Assembly: GCA_040772905.1 (NCBI GenBank)
Contig: JAXGXJ010000006.1
Coordinates: forward strand, 298,972-362,971
Direction: 5' to 3'
DNA length: 64,000 bases
DNA from: JAXGXJ01 sp040772905
GTDB lineage: Bacteria > Actinomycetota > Thermoleophilia > RBG-16-64-13
Position 1 is the stretch's first letter, and each line of letters begins with the position of its first letter. The notes under the pieces were generated by a model, which worked only from the letters and a program-made list of their open reading frames with translations, was not told where the DNA came from and searched no databases. A program made the translations under genes and the position numbers. This document shows positions 56,163 through 63,992 of the stretch, piece by piece.

Positions 56163-58700
56163 CTACGCCTCCCACTTCGCTACTTCGACGAGACAGGAAT
56201 TGTTCGCTTCGCCGGGCGCGTTCTTCGACACCAACCTCGAAGGGGTGAGGATGTTGACGCACCCGCCCCTATCCGGGCTGCCCGGCGTGCCCGGCTCCAA
56301 GGGGTCGTACTTCGCGGACGCTTCATAGGAGTGGACCGTCCCCGGTCGCACCCTCTCGGTCACGTGCGCGATGCAGAGCACCGTGCCGCGCTCGTTGAAC
56401 ACCCGGACGATGTCTCCCTCTCTGATGCCGCGAGCCTCTGCATCCCCGGTGTTGATACGCACCGGCCACCACGCGTAGCCGTCCTTCTTCACGCGGTGCT
56501 GCGGGATGTCGTCCAGCCAGAACGACTTGTTGTCGTTGTGAGTGTGGTACGAGAAGCGAGGATGCGGACTGATCATCTGCAGCGGGTACTTCTCCACCAG
56601 ACCCGCGGTGGCATGACCCTCCCAGCTGGGGATGTAGCGGGCCATGGGCGGACGCTCTTCATCGTCCGGGTCGAAGGCCATGAGGGTCTGGCTGACGAAC
56701 TCCACCTTGCCCGACGGGGTGGCCAGATCGGGCCCGTTGAAGGGCGGTCCCGGCGGTGTCCTCTGCTCGGAAGGTACATCGGCGTCGCGGCCTTCGTAGA
56801 ACCAGCGGAACGACACCACGGGTTCCTCGTCGTCGGGCCGGCACGGCACCACGAAGTAGCCCTTCTTCTTGAACTCCTCGTAGGTCACGTACTTGGGCAG
56901 ATCGGACTTCTCGAACACCAGGCGGTTCCAGTCCTCGAAGTCGCGCCCCTCGGTGTACTGCTCGCGGAAGCCCAGCCGCTCGGCCAGCAGCGAGTAGATC
57001 TCGTAGTCGGGCTTCGACTCCCACAGCGGCTCGATGCACTTGTGCTGATAGATGCACACACGGTGGTTGCTGTTGAAGTCGTTGAACCCGTAGCCTCCGG
57101 CCGCCCCCCACTCGGAGAGGTCGGAATGCTCGAAGTTGGTCGTCGCCGGCAGGATGACGTCGCCAAACACAGTCTCGCTCGACCAGTGGCAGTCCTGCAT
57201 GACCACGAACTCCAGGTTGGGATGCTGGTACATGCGCACCCATCGGTTGGTCTCGGTCATGGTGCCGATGAAGGAACCCCCGTGACGGTGGATCATCTTG
57301 ATGGGAGCACCGTTCGGTCCCGGCTCTGGACAGGTGAAGCGGTGATACTGCTGTTCGATGGAGTTCCCGCAGAAGCCCTCTCCGATCCATTCCACGGGAG
57401 GATCCATGACAATCTCAGGCAACAGGAGGCGATAGGTCTTCTGAGTGACCGGGTTGGCCTCGGGGAAATAGGACTTGTCGCCCACAGTGCCGAATGCGTC
57501 CCACCCGTTGTCGGAGTAGCCGAACATGTGGAAGCTCATGTCCAGAGGCGAGCCCTTGCCGGTGCCGCCCCAGAAATTCACGCCCGGCTTGCCGAAGCCC
57601 TGCATGGCCATGAGGTAGATGCACAGCCGGCACCACTCGGTGGCGTAGGCTTGGCGACAAGCGCCGGTGGCCCCGAATATGCTGGCCACAGCGAGCATGG
57701 TCTTCTTGGCCGCCCACTCTCGCGCCAGCGCGGTGATGGTGTGAGCCGGTACGTCGCAGATCTCCGCCGCCCACTGAGGCGTCTTGGGCGTCCGGTCCTC
57801 ACCTTCACCCAGGATGTGTTTCTTCCACTCGTCGAACCCATGGGTGCGGTTCTCCACGAAGAAGTGGTCGTAGGTGTCCTCGGTCAGCCACACATAGGCG
57901 ATGGCCTCGGCCAGAGCGGCATCGGTACCAGGCCGCGGTGCAATCCACTTGTCGCCCATGGTGCTGGCCGTGCAGTTGTCGTAGGGGTCGATGACCACGA
58001 ACTGGATGCCCAGCTCCTTCATCCACTGCCGCCAGATGAGGTTCTCCTGGCCGCTGTACATGTAGGAGGTGCTGTTGGGGTCCACCGACCAGAAGATGAT
58101 CTGTTCTGTGTTCTTCAGGGCGTCCTGCAGGAGCTCGGACTGCTCGCAGTGCCCCAGTCGCCACCAGTAGCCCCACACGTGGGTGGCGCCCCAATGCCAG
58201 CCCTCCCAGCTGTCGGGGTTGTCCAGGCACTGGCTGTACCCAAGGATGTTGTAAAAACGCCCCAACGGCCCCAGCTTGTAGTGTAGGAAGCCCCAGTTGT
58301 GGTGCGAGCCGGTCTGGGCGGTGATGGCCGCCGGGCCGTAGGTCTCGCGGATGCGCGTGATTTCCCCGGCCACCAGGTCGAGCGCCTCGTCCCAGCTGAT
58401 GCGTACGAACTCGTCCTTACCGCGCATCTCGACGTGCCGGTCGCCCTTGGGGTCGAAGTGCTTGCGACGCATGGGATAGTGGATGCGGTTCTCGTAGACC
58501 CGCTGGCGCTCCGGGACCTCATAGCTCTGCAGCGTGGTCTTGCGGGGCGGGGTGAACCTACGTCCCCGGGCTTCGATGGTCCACGAGGCGGCATCGGTAT
58601 CGTCGAACCGTAGCGGGCGCATGCGGGTGATGACGCCATCGTCTACGTAGACCCACACCGGTCCGCCCACCGTGCACTGTGTGAATTTCTGTTCCGCCAT
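56163..58700 (-). CDS. Transhydroxylase/catechol-dehydroxylase-type molybdopterin subunit (copy 1)
   Basis: 845 residues, a close paralog of the next gene with the same layout: no N-terminal Fe-S cysteine motif, GSHHNWG (H133/H134), NPDSWEGWHWG (D163, S164) and HMFGYSDNGWD. Conserved pterin-binding stretches include WDEALDLVAGEI, WSVDPNSTS and LPATTNFEHSDLSEWG. CAGGAG precedes the ATG. It is first in the operon copy1-copy2-Fe-S subunit, so one small subunit may serve both large subunits. It differs from copy 2 in several substrate-side segments (for example TQTGSHH against FVSSHH), suggesting different substrates. Cytoplasmic; it needs Mo (or W) and the general pterin pathway, which is not in the window. 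Confidence 0.9.
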   Translation of the reverse strand: MAEQKFTQCTVGGPVWVYVDDGVITRMRPLRFDDTDAASWTIEARGRRFTPPRKTTLQSYEVPERQRVYENRIHYPMRRKHFDPKGDRHVEMRGKDEFVRISWDEALDLVAGEITRIRETYGPAAITAQTGSHHNWGFLHYKLGPLGRFYNILGYSQCLDNPDSWEGWHWGATHVWGYWWRLGHCEQSELLQDALKNTEQIIFWSVDPNSTSYMYSGQENLIWRQWMKELGIQFVVIDPYDNCTASTMGDKWIAPRPGTDAALAEAIAYVWLTEDTYDHFFVENRTHGFDEWKKHILGEGEDRTPKTPQWAAEICDVPAHTITALAREWAAKKTMLAVASIFGATGACRQAYATEWCRLCIYLMAMQGFGKPGVNFWGGTGKGSPLDMSFHMFGYSDNGWDAFGTVGDKSYFPEANPVTQKTYRLLLPEIVMDPPVEWIGEGFCGNSIEQQYHRFTCPEPGPNGAPIKMIHRHGGSFIGTMTETNRWVRMYQHPNLEFVVMQDCHWSSETVFGDVILPATTNFEHSDLSEWGAAGGYGFNDFNSNHRVCIYQHKCIEPLWESKPDYEIYSLLAERLGFREQYTEGRDFEDWNRLVFEKSDLPKYVTYEEFKKKGYFVVPCRPDDEEPVVSFRWFYEGRDADVPSEQRTPPGPPFNGPDLATPSGKVEFVSQTLMAFDPDDEERPPMARYIPSWEGHATAGLVEKYPLQMISPHPRFSYHTHNDNKSFWLDDIPQHRVKKDGYAWWPVRINTGDAEARGIREGDIVRVFNERGTVLCIAHVTERVRPGTVHSYEASAKYDPLEPGTPGSPDRGGCVNILTPSRLVSKNAPGEANNSCLVEVAKWEA

Positions 58701-58797
58701 CTAGTACTCCTGATCATCGATGAACCACATGCCCATGCCATCTGCCGGGCACTTGCTGAGACGCCCGACGAGCAGCGGACCGGGCGCGGGGGACATT

Positions 58798-58839
58798 CGT
58801 CGCCGACCCCGTGGGGACGTCCCCACGGGGCCGGCGACG
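58798..58839 (-). terminator. Terminator of the lactonase operon
   Basis: A 20-bp stem with one mismatch (CGTCGCCG-A-CCCCGTGGGGAC and its complement), with essentially no loop at CG. It lies 16 bases after the lactonase stop and 98 before the start of the first molybdopterin gene. Confidence 0.75.
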
Positions 58840-58854
58840 GAGCGGTCGGGCCGC

Positions 58855-60042
58855 TTACAGCTCCACGAACTGGATGAACACCGGGTTCTGCACCGGCAGC
58901 TGCGCCACCTCGGTAAGCTCGCCGGTGTCCGGGTTCACAGCGAAGCTGCGAAGCACATCGGCCGGACGGTCGGGGACCAGAAGGAACGAACCGTCAGGCG
59001 AGAGCGTCATGCACCGCGTAGCGTTGGCGGGATCGTTCGGGCACTTGCTCACATCCACCTTGCCGCGCTTCTCGAGATGGCCATCCTCGGAGATGGCGAA
59101 CCATACGATGGTGTCCTCGCCGCGGTTGTTCATATAGACGAACTTGCCGTTGGGGAGGATCTGGATGGTCGCGGGCTCGTTGCGGCCCTCGAAGCCCGAG
59201 AGCGTGTTCTGCTTGTCGATGAACTTCAGCACGCCCGTCTCGGTTTCGAAGTCGAACGACCAGATTTCGTCGGAGAACTCGCAGGTCATGAACATGCGGC
59301 CCGTGTTCTTGTCGAACACCGCGTGGCGCGGGCCGGTGCCCATGGGGCACTGGTACAGCGAGGCGAGCACCAGCTTGTCGCCGCCCAGGCGGTAGACATA
59401 GATCCGCTCGCCGGCTTTTTCGCACACGATCAGGAAATGACCGGTGGGATCGATCACCACGATGTGCGAGTGCGGGCTGGCCTGCGCATGGCCGCCACCC
59501 TGCGGCGAACTGTTCGGGTCGTTGCCGTGCCCGGTGAGCACGTGTACGTCGGTGGCTTCACCGATGGAGCCGTCCGCATCGAGCGGGTACTGGACGACGG
59601 TGGAATCGTCATAGACGAAGGTGTTCACCCACTTCCCGTCTTCGGTCTCGACCACCTTGATCACGTGCTCGAAGAAGCCGTGGTTGGCGGTGAACAGGTA
59701 CTTCTCTTCCGGACCCACGCAGACCGAGGCCGGGTTGGCACCCAGCGCATACCGCGAGTTGAGGAAGGTGAGAGCCCCGGTCTTCTGGTCCACCTTGAAG
59801 GACATGATGGTCGACGGCGGTCTTTTCGGGCCGCGACCGTCGGTCTTGCGTTCATCGACCGCATAGAGAGTGCCCGACTTGGGCGCGTAGGCGAGAAAGC
59901 CGGCGCGCTTCGGCGTATCGATGCTGCCACCTTCGAGCGGCGTGATCGTAGATCCATCTTTGCTCACTTCGAAGATGTCGATACCGCCGCCGGAGAAATC
60001 ACCTATGTGATTGCGTCCCACGTACGCTAACAGTCTGCTCAT
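58855..60042 (-). CDS. Seven-bladed beta-propeller lactonase (PF10282 type)
   Basis: 395 residues of repeated beta-blades typical of the 6-phosphogluconolactonase/carboxymuconate-cyclase-like propeller family. Visible are LLAYVGRNH, GALTFLNSRYALGANPASVCVGPEEKYL, SPHSHIVVIDPTGHFLIVCEKAGERIYVYRL, GTGPRHAVFDKNTGRMFMTCEFSDEIW and NEPATIQILPNGKFVYMNNRGEDTI-type segments (family spacing about 45-55 residues). The cytoplasmic enzymes hydrolyse lactones or form them from muconate-type acids. CAGGAGAAG precedes the ATG. The neighbouring M29-like hydrolase gene is just upstream. Here opening of an enol-lactone made from an aromatic ring is likely, by inference. Confidence 0.87.
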   Translation of the reverse strand: MSRLLAYVGRNHIGDFSGGGIDIFEVSKDGSTITPLEGGSIDTPKRAGFLAYAPKSGTLYAVDERKTDGRGPKRPPSTIMSFKVDQKTGALTFLNSRYALGANPASVCVGPEEKYLFTANHGFFEHVIKVVETEDGKWVNTFVYDDSTVVQYPLDADGSIGEATDVHVLTGHGNDPNSSPQGGGHAQASPHSHIVVIDPTGHFLIVCEKAGERIYVYRLGGDKLVLASLYQCPMGTGPRHAVFDKNTGRMFMTCEFSDEIWSFDFETETGVLKFIDKQNTLSGFEGRNEPATIQILPNGKFVYMNNRGEDTIVWFAISEDGHLEKRGKVDVSKCPNDPANATRCMTLSPDGSFLLVPDRPADVLRSFAVNPDTGELTEVAQLPVQNPVFIQFVEL

Positions 60043-60072
60043 ATGTCTTCTCCTGTCTGGCGTTCCGTCCGC

Positions 60073-61227
60073 TTACAGTTTCGCGGGCACGCCGGGAAGA
60101 TCGGGGTACTTGGCCGCGACCTCGAGCACGCGCGGATCCTGCAGGCACTCGAGATAGCCGTTGTCGTACACCAGCTGGTCGTTGACCGTGAGGGTGACGT
60201 TGCGGATGTCGGCCGTGATGTGCGGGTAGTAGTGATAGTTGTCGTTCGCCGGAGCCGAGCCCACGTGCCAGTGCACGTTCGACGTGTGCGAGTGGTCGAT
60301 GATGCGCCGGTAGATGTCGTTGGGGCACTCGTCCTTGGTGACTTTCGCGTTCGGGTGGATGCCGAAGTGGAAGGTATCGAACTTCCAGATGCCGTCGCCG
60401 ACCTTCTCCTCCATCATCTTGAGGTAGCGGTTGATGGCGTCGGCTTCTTTGCCGCCCGAGATCTTGACCATGCGGTTGTCTTCGACGTCGACGCGCACGT
60501 CTTTCTCCCACGCCGGGGGGAGACCCATGTAGCGGGACCACCACGGCAGCATGCAGTTGAAGAAGAACACGCCGTTGACGTCTTTGCAGTTGATGGGCGG
60601 ATGTACCCATTCGGGGTAGGGGATGTAGTGGCTCGCGTCCCTACGCCAGGAGTTGTAGGGCATGCCGGGGATGCCGGGGCGCTGCACCGGGTCGAGCGTG
60701 TAGCCCTCAAGGTCGGTGCCGTTGGGATCGGTCATGTGGAACTTGGCCAGATGCTCCATGAAGGGGTCGGAGCTCACGTGGCGCACCATGACCACCAGAT
60801 CGTGCGGTGTCTGCGCCCAATCGGTCATGAGCAGCGACGATGTGACCGGGAACATGCGCACGTACCAGGTCTTGACTTCTTCGATGTACTTGCGGAACTC
60901 GGCCACTTCTTCGATGGCCAGGTCGAGGGAGGTGTTGATGAACAGGTCGGCATTGGCAATGGCGCCTTTGACGATGGGAGGCAGACGCCACTCGTGGGCC
61001 TTCATGACCTCGTCGATCCACAGTATGGAGCAGTTGGCGCCGCGCGACTGCACCACTGTCTGCATCCAGTTGACGGCCTGCTCGTCGACCAGGTTGTCAC
61101 TGCCATAGAGACCGTCGATGTGCGCCAGGATGACGACTTCCTGGCCCGGTTTCACCTGAGCGTCGTAGTCGACCATCTGGATGAGAGAGTTCAGTGCTTT
61201 CTTCGGGATGCCTAGCTGATGACTCAC
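60073..61227 (-). CDS. M29/NicX-like metallohydrolase
   Basis: 384 residues resembling thermophilic M29 aminopeptidases and the related 2,5-dihydroxypyridine dioxygenase group. The N-terminal domain has VKPGQEVVILAHIDG and CSILWIDEVMKAHEW. The C-terminal domain has GGKEADAINRYLKMMEEKVGD (a Glu ligand), FDTFHFGIHPNAKV and IIDHSHTSNVHWHVGSAPAN, which supply several His and Glu metal ligands. It starts at GTG 61227, with AAAGGATAG upstream. In an anaerobe an oxygen-dependent reaction is unlikely, so a hydrolase or ring-opening (cyclohydrolase-like) activity is the best guess. It heads a two-gene stretch with the lactonase after the MarR gene. Substrate unknown. Confidence 0.75.
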   Translation of the reverse strand: MSHQLGIPKKALNSLIQMVDYDAQVKPGQEVVILAHIDGLYGSDNLVDEQAVNWMQTVVQSRGANCSILWIDEVMKAHEWRLPPIVKGAIANADLFINTSLDLAIEEVAEFRKYIEEVKTWYVRMFPVTSSLLMTDWAQTPHDLVVMVRHVSSDPFMEHLAKFHMTDPNGTDLEGYTLDPVQRPGIPGMPYNSWRRDASHYIPYPEWVHPPINCKDVNGVFFFNCMLPWWSRYMGLPPAWEKDVRVDVEDNRMVKISGGKEADAINRYLKMMEEKVGDGIWKFDTFHFGIHPNAKVTKDECPNDIYRRIIDHSHTSNVHWHVGSAPANDNYHYYPHITADIRNVTLTVNDQLVYDNGYLECLQDPRVLEVAAKYPDLPGVPAKL

Positions 61228-61285
61228 GTGTTCTATCCTTTCTACAGATATAGTGCAGCCGATGCTTGTACCTCACGCCACGTCA

Positions 61286-61329
61286 AAGAATGACCGCTCA
61301 TCACCCCTTCCCATACGGTCGTCATTCTT
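61286..61329. repeat. Inverted repeat between the MarR and M29-like genes
   Basis: AAGAATGAC (61286-61294) and GTCATTCTT (61321-61329) are perfect complements 26 bases apart, the second overlapping the end of the MarR gene. It may be paired regulator half-sites or a long-loop hairpin in the mRNA. Confidence 0.4.
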
Positions 61330-61861
61330 GTCCCGCCGGCTTCTTCTGGCCGGCCGACTCCGCCGTCCCCGCATAGGGATCCAGCGGGAATTTGAAGCGC
61401 CACTCCGCAAGCCCCAGATCATGGAAGGTTTTGTTCCTCAGCTTCCACAGGGAGGCTGCAAGCGACTCGCGCTCTGATCTCGAGAGGACGGTGAAGATGC
61501 GTTGGTCGGTCTCGTTGTAGCGCGATTGGGCGAAGACGTCCTTGCCCTTCTCGGTCAACTCCACCTCCACCTTGGCCCTGCCCGTTCCCTTGCGCCGGAC
61601 CACCAGACCGTCGCCCTCCATGCGCTTGAGCAGTTCGGTGATGGAGTGCAGTTCACGGAACAGGCCCCGGGCGATCTCGGAGGGTGTGCTGCACCCCCCG
61701 TTGTTGTCGATGAGGAACAGCACCGCGCGCCGTTCGTTGCTGATGCCGTAGCGCGCGTAGTCCCGCTCCCGTGCCCGCAGGATGGCGTCCTTGGTCTGAG
61801 CGATGAGCACCCAGAGCCAGAAGAACTCATCGGGAACCAATGTCTCTACCTCTTCGGACAT
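61322..61861 (-). CDS. MarR-family transcriptional regulator
   Basis: 179 residues. The winged helix is visible as GCSTPSEIARGLFRELHSITELLKRMEGDGLVVRRKGTGRAK-type sequence (residues about 60-100) with the wing VEVELTEKGKDVF. The N- and C-terminal helices form the dimer. MarR proteins often bind phenolic ligands, which fits a polyphenol island. The ATG at 61861 has AAGGAAG upstream; a TTG at 61882 is less likely. It is the first gene of a probable operon with the M29-like hydrolase and lactonase genes, and its promoter region carries a perfect palindrome. Confidence 0.87.
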   Translation of the reverse strand: MSEEVETLVPDEFFWLWVLIAQTKDAILRARERDYARYGISNERRAVLFLIDNNGGCSTPSEIARGLFRELHSITELLKRMEGDGLVVRRKGTGRAKVEVELTEKGKDVFAQSRYNETDQRIFTVLSRSERESLAASLWKLRNKTFHDLGLAEWRFKFPLDPYAGTAESAGQKKPAGQE

Positions 61862-61928
61862 CTCGGACTTCCTTGAGAACAACGTCGAAACTTGCCTCGC
61901 CAGAACCTGCCGATACTACGCATAAGAG

Positions 61929-61977
61929 TTCGTATACGAAGTTTACCCAGCGTAACGTCCGCCCTGAGGAAAGTCAA
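61929..61977 (-). promoter_or_regulatory. Promoter and palindromic operator of the MarR gene
   Basis: On the minus strand TTGACT (61972-61977), a 17-base spacer and TACGCT (61949-61954) form a promoter. A perfect 12-bp palindrome TTCGTATACGAA (61929-61940) sits about eight bases further on, near the expected transcript start. That position fits autorepression by the MarR protein. The -10 box is weak. Confidence 0.6.
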
Positions 61978-62003
61978 GCGCCGGGCGGAATGTGACGTTC
62001 CAC

Positions 62004-62046
62004 CGGCATGACGGGGCCCCGTCGAAGGCGGGGCCCCGTCATGCCG
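62004..62046 (-). terminator. Terminator of the TRAP transporter operon
   Basis: A perfect 18-bp stem (CGGCATGACGGGGCCCCG and complement) with loop TCGAAGG, 31 bases after the dctM stop. It separates the transporter genes from the MarR promoter. Confidence 0.85.
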
Positions 62047-62077
62047 TTCGTCGCTCGAGACACGCCAGTTTGGAGGA

Positions 62078-63391
62078 TTACTTCAACAGACCTGGCAGCC
62101 AGTCGGACAGCCCCGGGATGAAGACGATGAGAATCAACGCGACAAGCATCGTCCCTACGAAGGGCCACACCCCACGGAAGATCTTGTACATCGGCACTTC
62201 GCGATGCATCCCCGCCAGAGTGAACACCACCACTCCCACGGGCGGAGTGATACAGCCGGTCATTATGCACAGCACGGTGATGACGCCTAATTGGAGTGGC
62301 GAGAAGCCCAGGTCGACGGTCAGCAGATTGAAGAAGATGGGCAGCGTGATGATCATCACCGACCAGATGTCCATGAGGGCACCCAGCACCAGGTACAAGA
62401 TGATCACCAGCAGCATGACGGAGTACTTGTGCAGTCCGGCGCCGAGAAGCGCGTCGGAGAGGGTCGAGGCCACCTCGGTAGACGTCAGGAAGTAGCTGAA
62501 GTACCGGGCGCCCATGACCAAGAGAAGAATCATGGCCGAGGTCTTCGCGGCGTCCAGGAAGGCTCGTCCTAACCCTTTGAGGGTGAGCTTGCGGTAGAAA
62601 AGGCTCACCACCAGCACGGCGACGGTGCCGGCAGCGCCGGCCTCGGTGGGCGTGAACAGTCCCCCCATCAATCCGCCCATCACCAGACCGAACACCACGA
62701 TGATGCCGATGAGACCCTTAAGCGAGACCAACCGAGTGCGCCAACTCTCCGGCTCGTATTGAGATGAGAGCCCAGGGTTGAGCCTGCATTGAACCGCTAT
62801 CTGGATGATGAACATGACGGTAAGCAGAAGACCGGGAATGATGCCTGCAATGAACAGATCGCCGATGGGCTGCTGGGTGATGAATCCATAGACCACGAAG
62901 GCAGCGCTCGGAGGGATGAGGATGCCCAGATTACCGCCTGCGGCTATGGATCCGAAGGAAAGCCTGTCGTCGTACTTGTACTTCCTCATCTGGGGAAGAG
63001 CGGCCTTGTCCATGACGGCGGCTGTGGCGATGTTGTCGCCGCAGACCGCGCCAAAAGCGGCACAAGACCCTACGGTGGCCATGGCAAGGCCGCCACGGAG
63101 ATGTCCCAGCCAACTCCTGAACGCATCGAAGGCCGAGGCGATCACACCCCCCTCGCCGGCGATGATGCCCATGACGACGAAGAGAGGGATGACCACCAGA
63201 ATGGGCGACGAGGACACCTCGTATATGGTGGTGGCGAGGGTGTTCTCAGCCGCGGCCAACCCTCGAGTCAGGCAGAAGCCCACGAATCCGGCCACCATCA
63301 ACGACAGGCCCACGTGCATCCTCAGGAACATGAGTCCGAAGAAGATGACCGCGCCTATGAGGGCGGAGGACCAGAGGGGAAGATCGGTCAT
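62078..63391 (-). CDS. TRAP transporter large membrane subunit (DctM-like)
   Basis: 437 residues with about 12 helices and family motifs: MFLRMHVGLSLMVAGFVGFC, GVVGDN-type SCAAFGAVCGDNIATAAVMDKAALP near 110, GILIPPSAAFVVYG near 155, and the C-terminal MTGCITPPVGVVVFTLAGM. It drives sodium- or proton-coupled uptake of an organic acid delivered by a periplasmic binding protein. Its ATG overlaps the dctQ stop (ATGA). The binding-protein gene (dctP) is not in view and may lie just right of the window edge. In context the cargo may be an aromatic or hydroxy acid. Confidence 0.92.
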   Translation of the reverse strand: MTDLPLWSSALIGAVIFFGLMFLRMHVGLSLMVAGFVGFCLTRGLAAAENTLATTIYEVSSSPILVVIPLFVVMGIIAGEGGVIASAFDAFRSWLGHLRGGLAMATVGSCAAFGAVCGDNIATAAVMDKAALPQMRKYKYDDRLSFGSIAAGGNLGILIPPSAAFVVYGFITQQPIGDLFIAGIIPGLLLTVMFIIQIAVQCRLNPGLSSQYEPESWRTRLVSLKGLIGIIVVFGLVMGGLMGGLFTPTEAGAAGTVAVLVVSLFYRKLTLKGLGRAFLDAAKTSAMILLLVMGARYFSYFLTSTEVASTLSDALLGAGLHKYSVMLLVIILYLVLGALMDIWSVMIITLPIFFNLLTVDLGFSPLQLGVITVLCIMTGCITPPVGVVVFTLAGMHREVPMYKIFRGVWPFVGTMLVALILIVFIPGLSDWLPGLLK

Positions 63392-63939
63392 TTCCTCACC
63401 GCCCTATCGATGGCTGCCAGGAACCGGATGACGTATATGGGGATCAAGGTGAAGATCCCGAAAGCGGCCAGATAGGTGAAGGGATACAGAGGTAGACTCA
63501 GCGTCCCCATGGTCGTCTGTCCGCGGTCTTGCACTCTCATGCCCCAGACCACAAGCTGCCAGACCGCGATGGCGAGGATAGCCACGGCGATCAGGTAGAC
63601 GATAGGGGCGATCACCCTCTGGAGCCGCTCCGGGAAACGTTTGATGATGACGTCGACAGTCATCTTCTCGTGCCCCATGTGCTCCAGGCCCATCACGGTG
63701 AAGATGATGATCACCAGCGACTGTTCGATGATCTCTTGCGAGCCGGGCAGCCCCGCCCCGAATTGCCGACCGATGATCGAGTACACCACAGCGAGAACGA
63801 GCAGACCGAGAACAGCCGCGCCTATGTATGCGATGCAGGTGTACACGGGCCGCAGCCCAGTCTCGAATGAACTGGCGAATCTGGCGAGACCCGACGCAGG
63901 CACCGCGCCTGCCGCCTCGGGTTGTCCATGTTCGCTCAT
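63388..63939 (-). CDS. TRAP transporter small membrane subunit (DctQ-like)
   Basis: 183 residues with four helices (YIGAAVLGLLVLAVVYSIIG, then LVIIIFTVMGLEHMGHEKMT near 75, and two more). It shows the family's loop 2-3 HEKMTVDVIIKRFPERLQ. It pairs with DctM and interacts with the binding protein. AAAGGACAG precedes the ATG at 63939. A terminator hairpin lies upstream, so a gene ending to the right is transcribed separately or with attenuation. Confidence 0.9.
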   Translation of the reverse strand: MSEHGQPEAAGAVPASGLARFASSFETGLRPVYTCIAYIGAAVLGLLVLAVVYSIIGRQFGAGLPGSQEIIEQSLVIIIFTVMGLEHMGHEKMTVDVIIKRFPERLQRVIAPIVYLIAVAILAIAVWQLVVWGMRVQDRGQTTMGTLSLPLYPFTYLAAFGIFTLIPIYVIRFLAAIDRAVRK

Positions 63940-63959
63940 CTCTGTCCTTTCATTGAAAA

Positions 63960-63992
63960 GGTCGGCCCTGGCCGTGACGGCCAGGGCCGACC
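63960..63992 (-). terminator. Terminator at the right edge
   Basis: A perfect 15-bp stem (GGTCGGCCCTGGCCG and complement) with loop TGA, just ahead of the dctQ gene. It probably belongs to a minus-strand gene lying beyond the window, such as the missing TRAP binding-protein gene. Confidence 0.65.

Noticed and set aside
54522..58286. A 1254-codon open reading frame antisense to the two Mo subunit genes
   Set aside because: It mirrors GC-rich codon structure of the two genes opposite, which have ribosome sites and conserved motifs. Its own translation shows no recognisable domain.
45154..58700. Calling the three Mo subunits formate dehydrogenase or nitrate reductase
   Set aside because: They lack the N-terminal Fe-S cysteine motif and a Cys or selenocysteine Mo ligand context, and carry the NPDS/SHH motifs instead.
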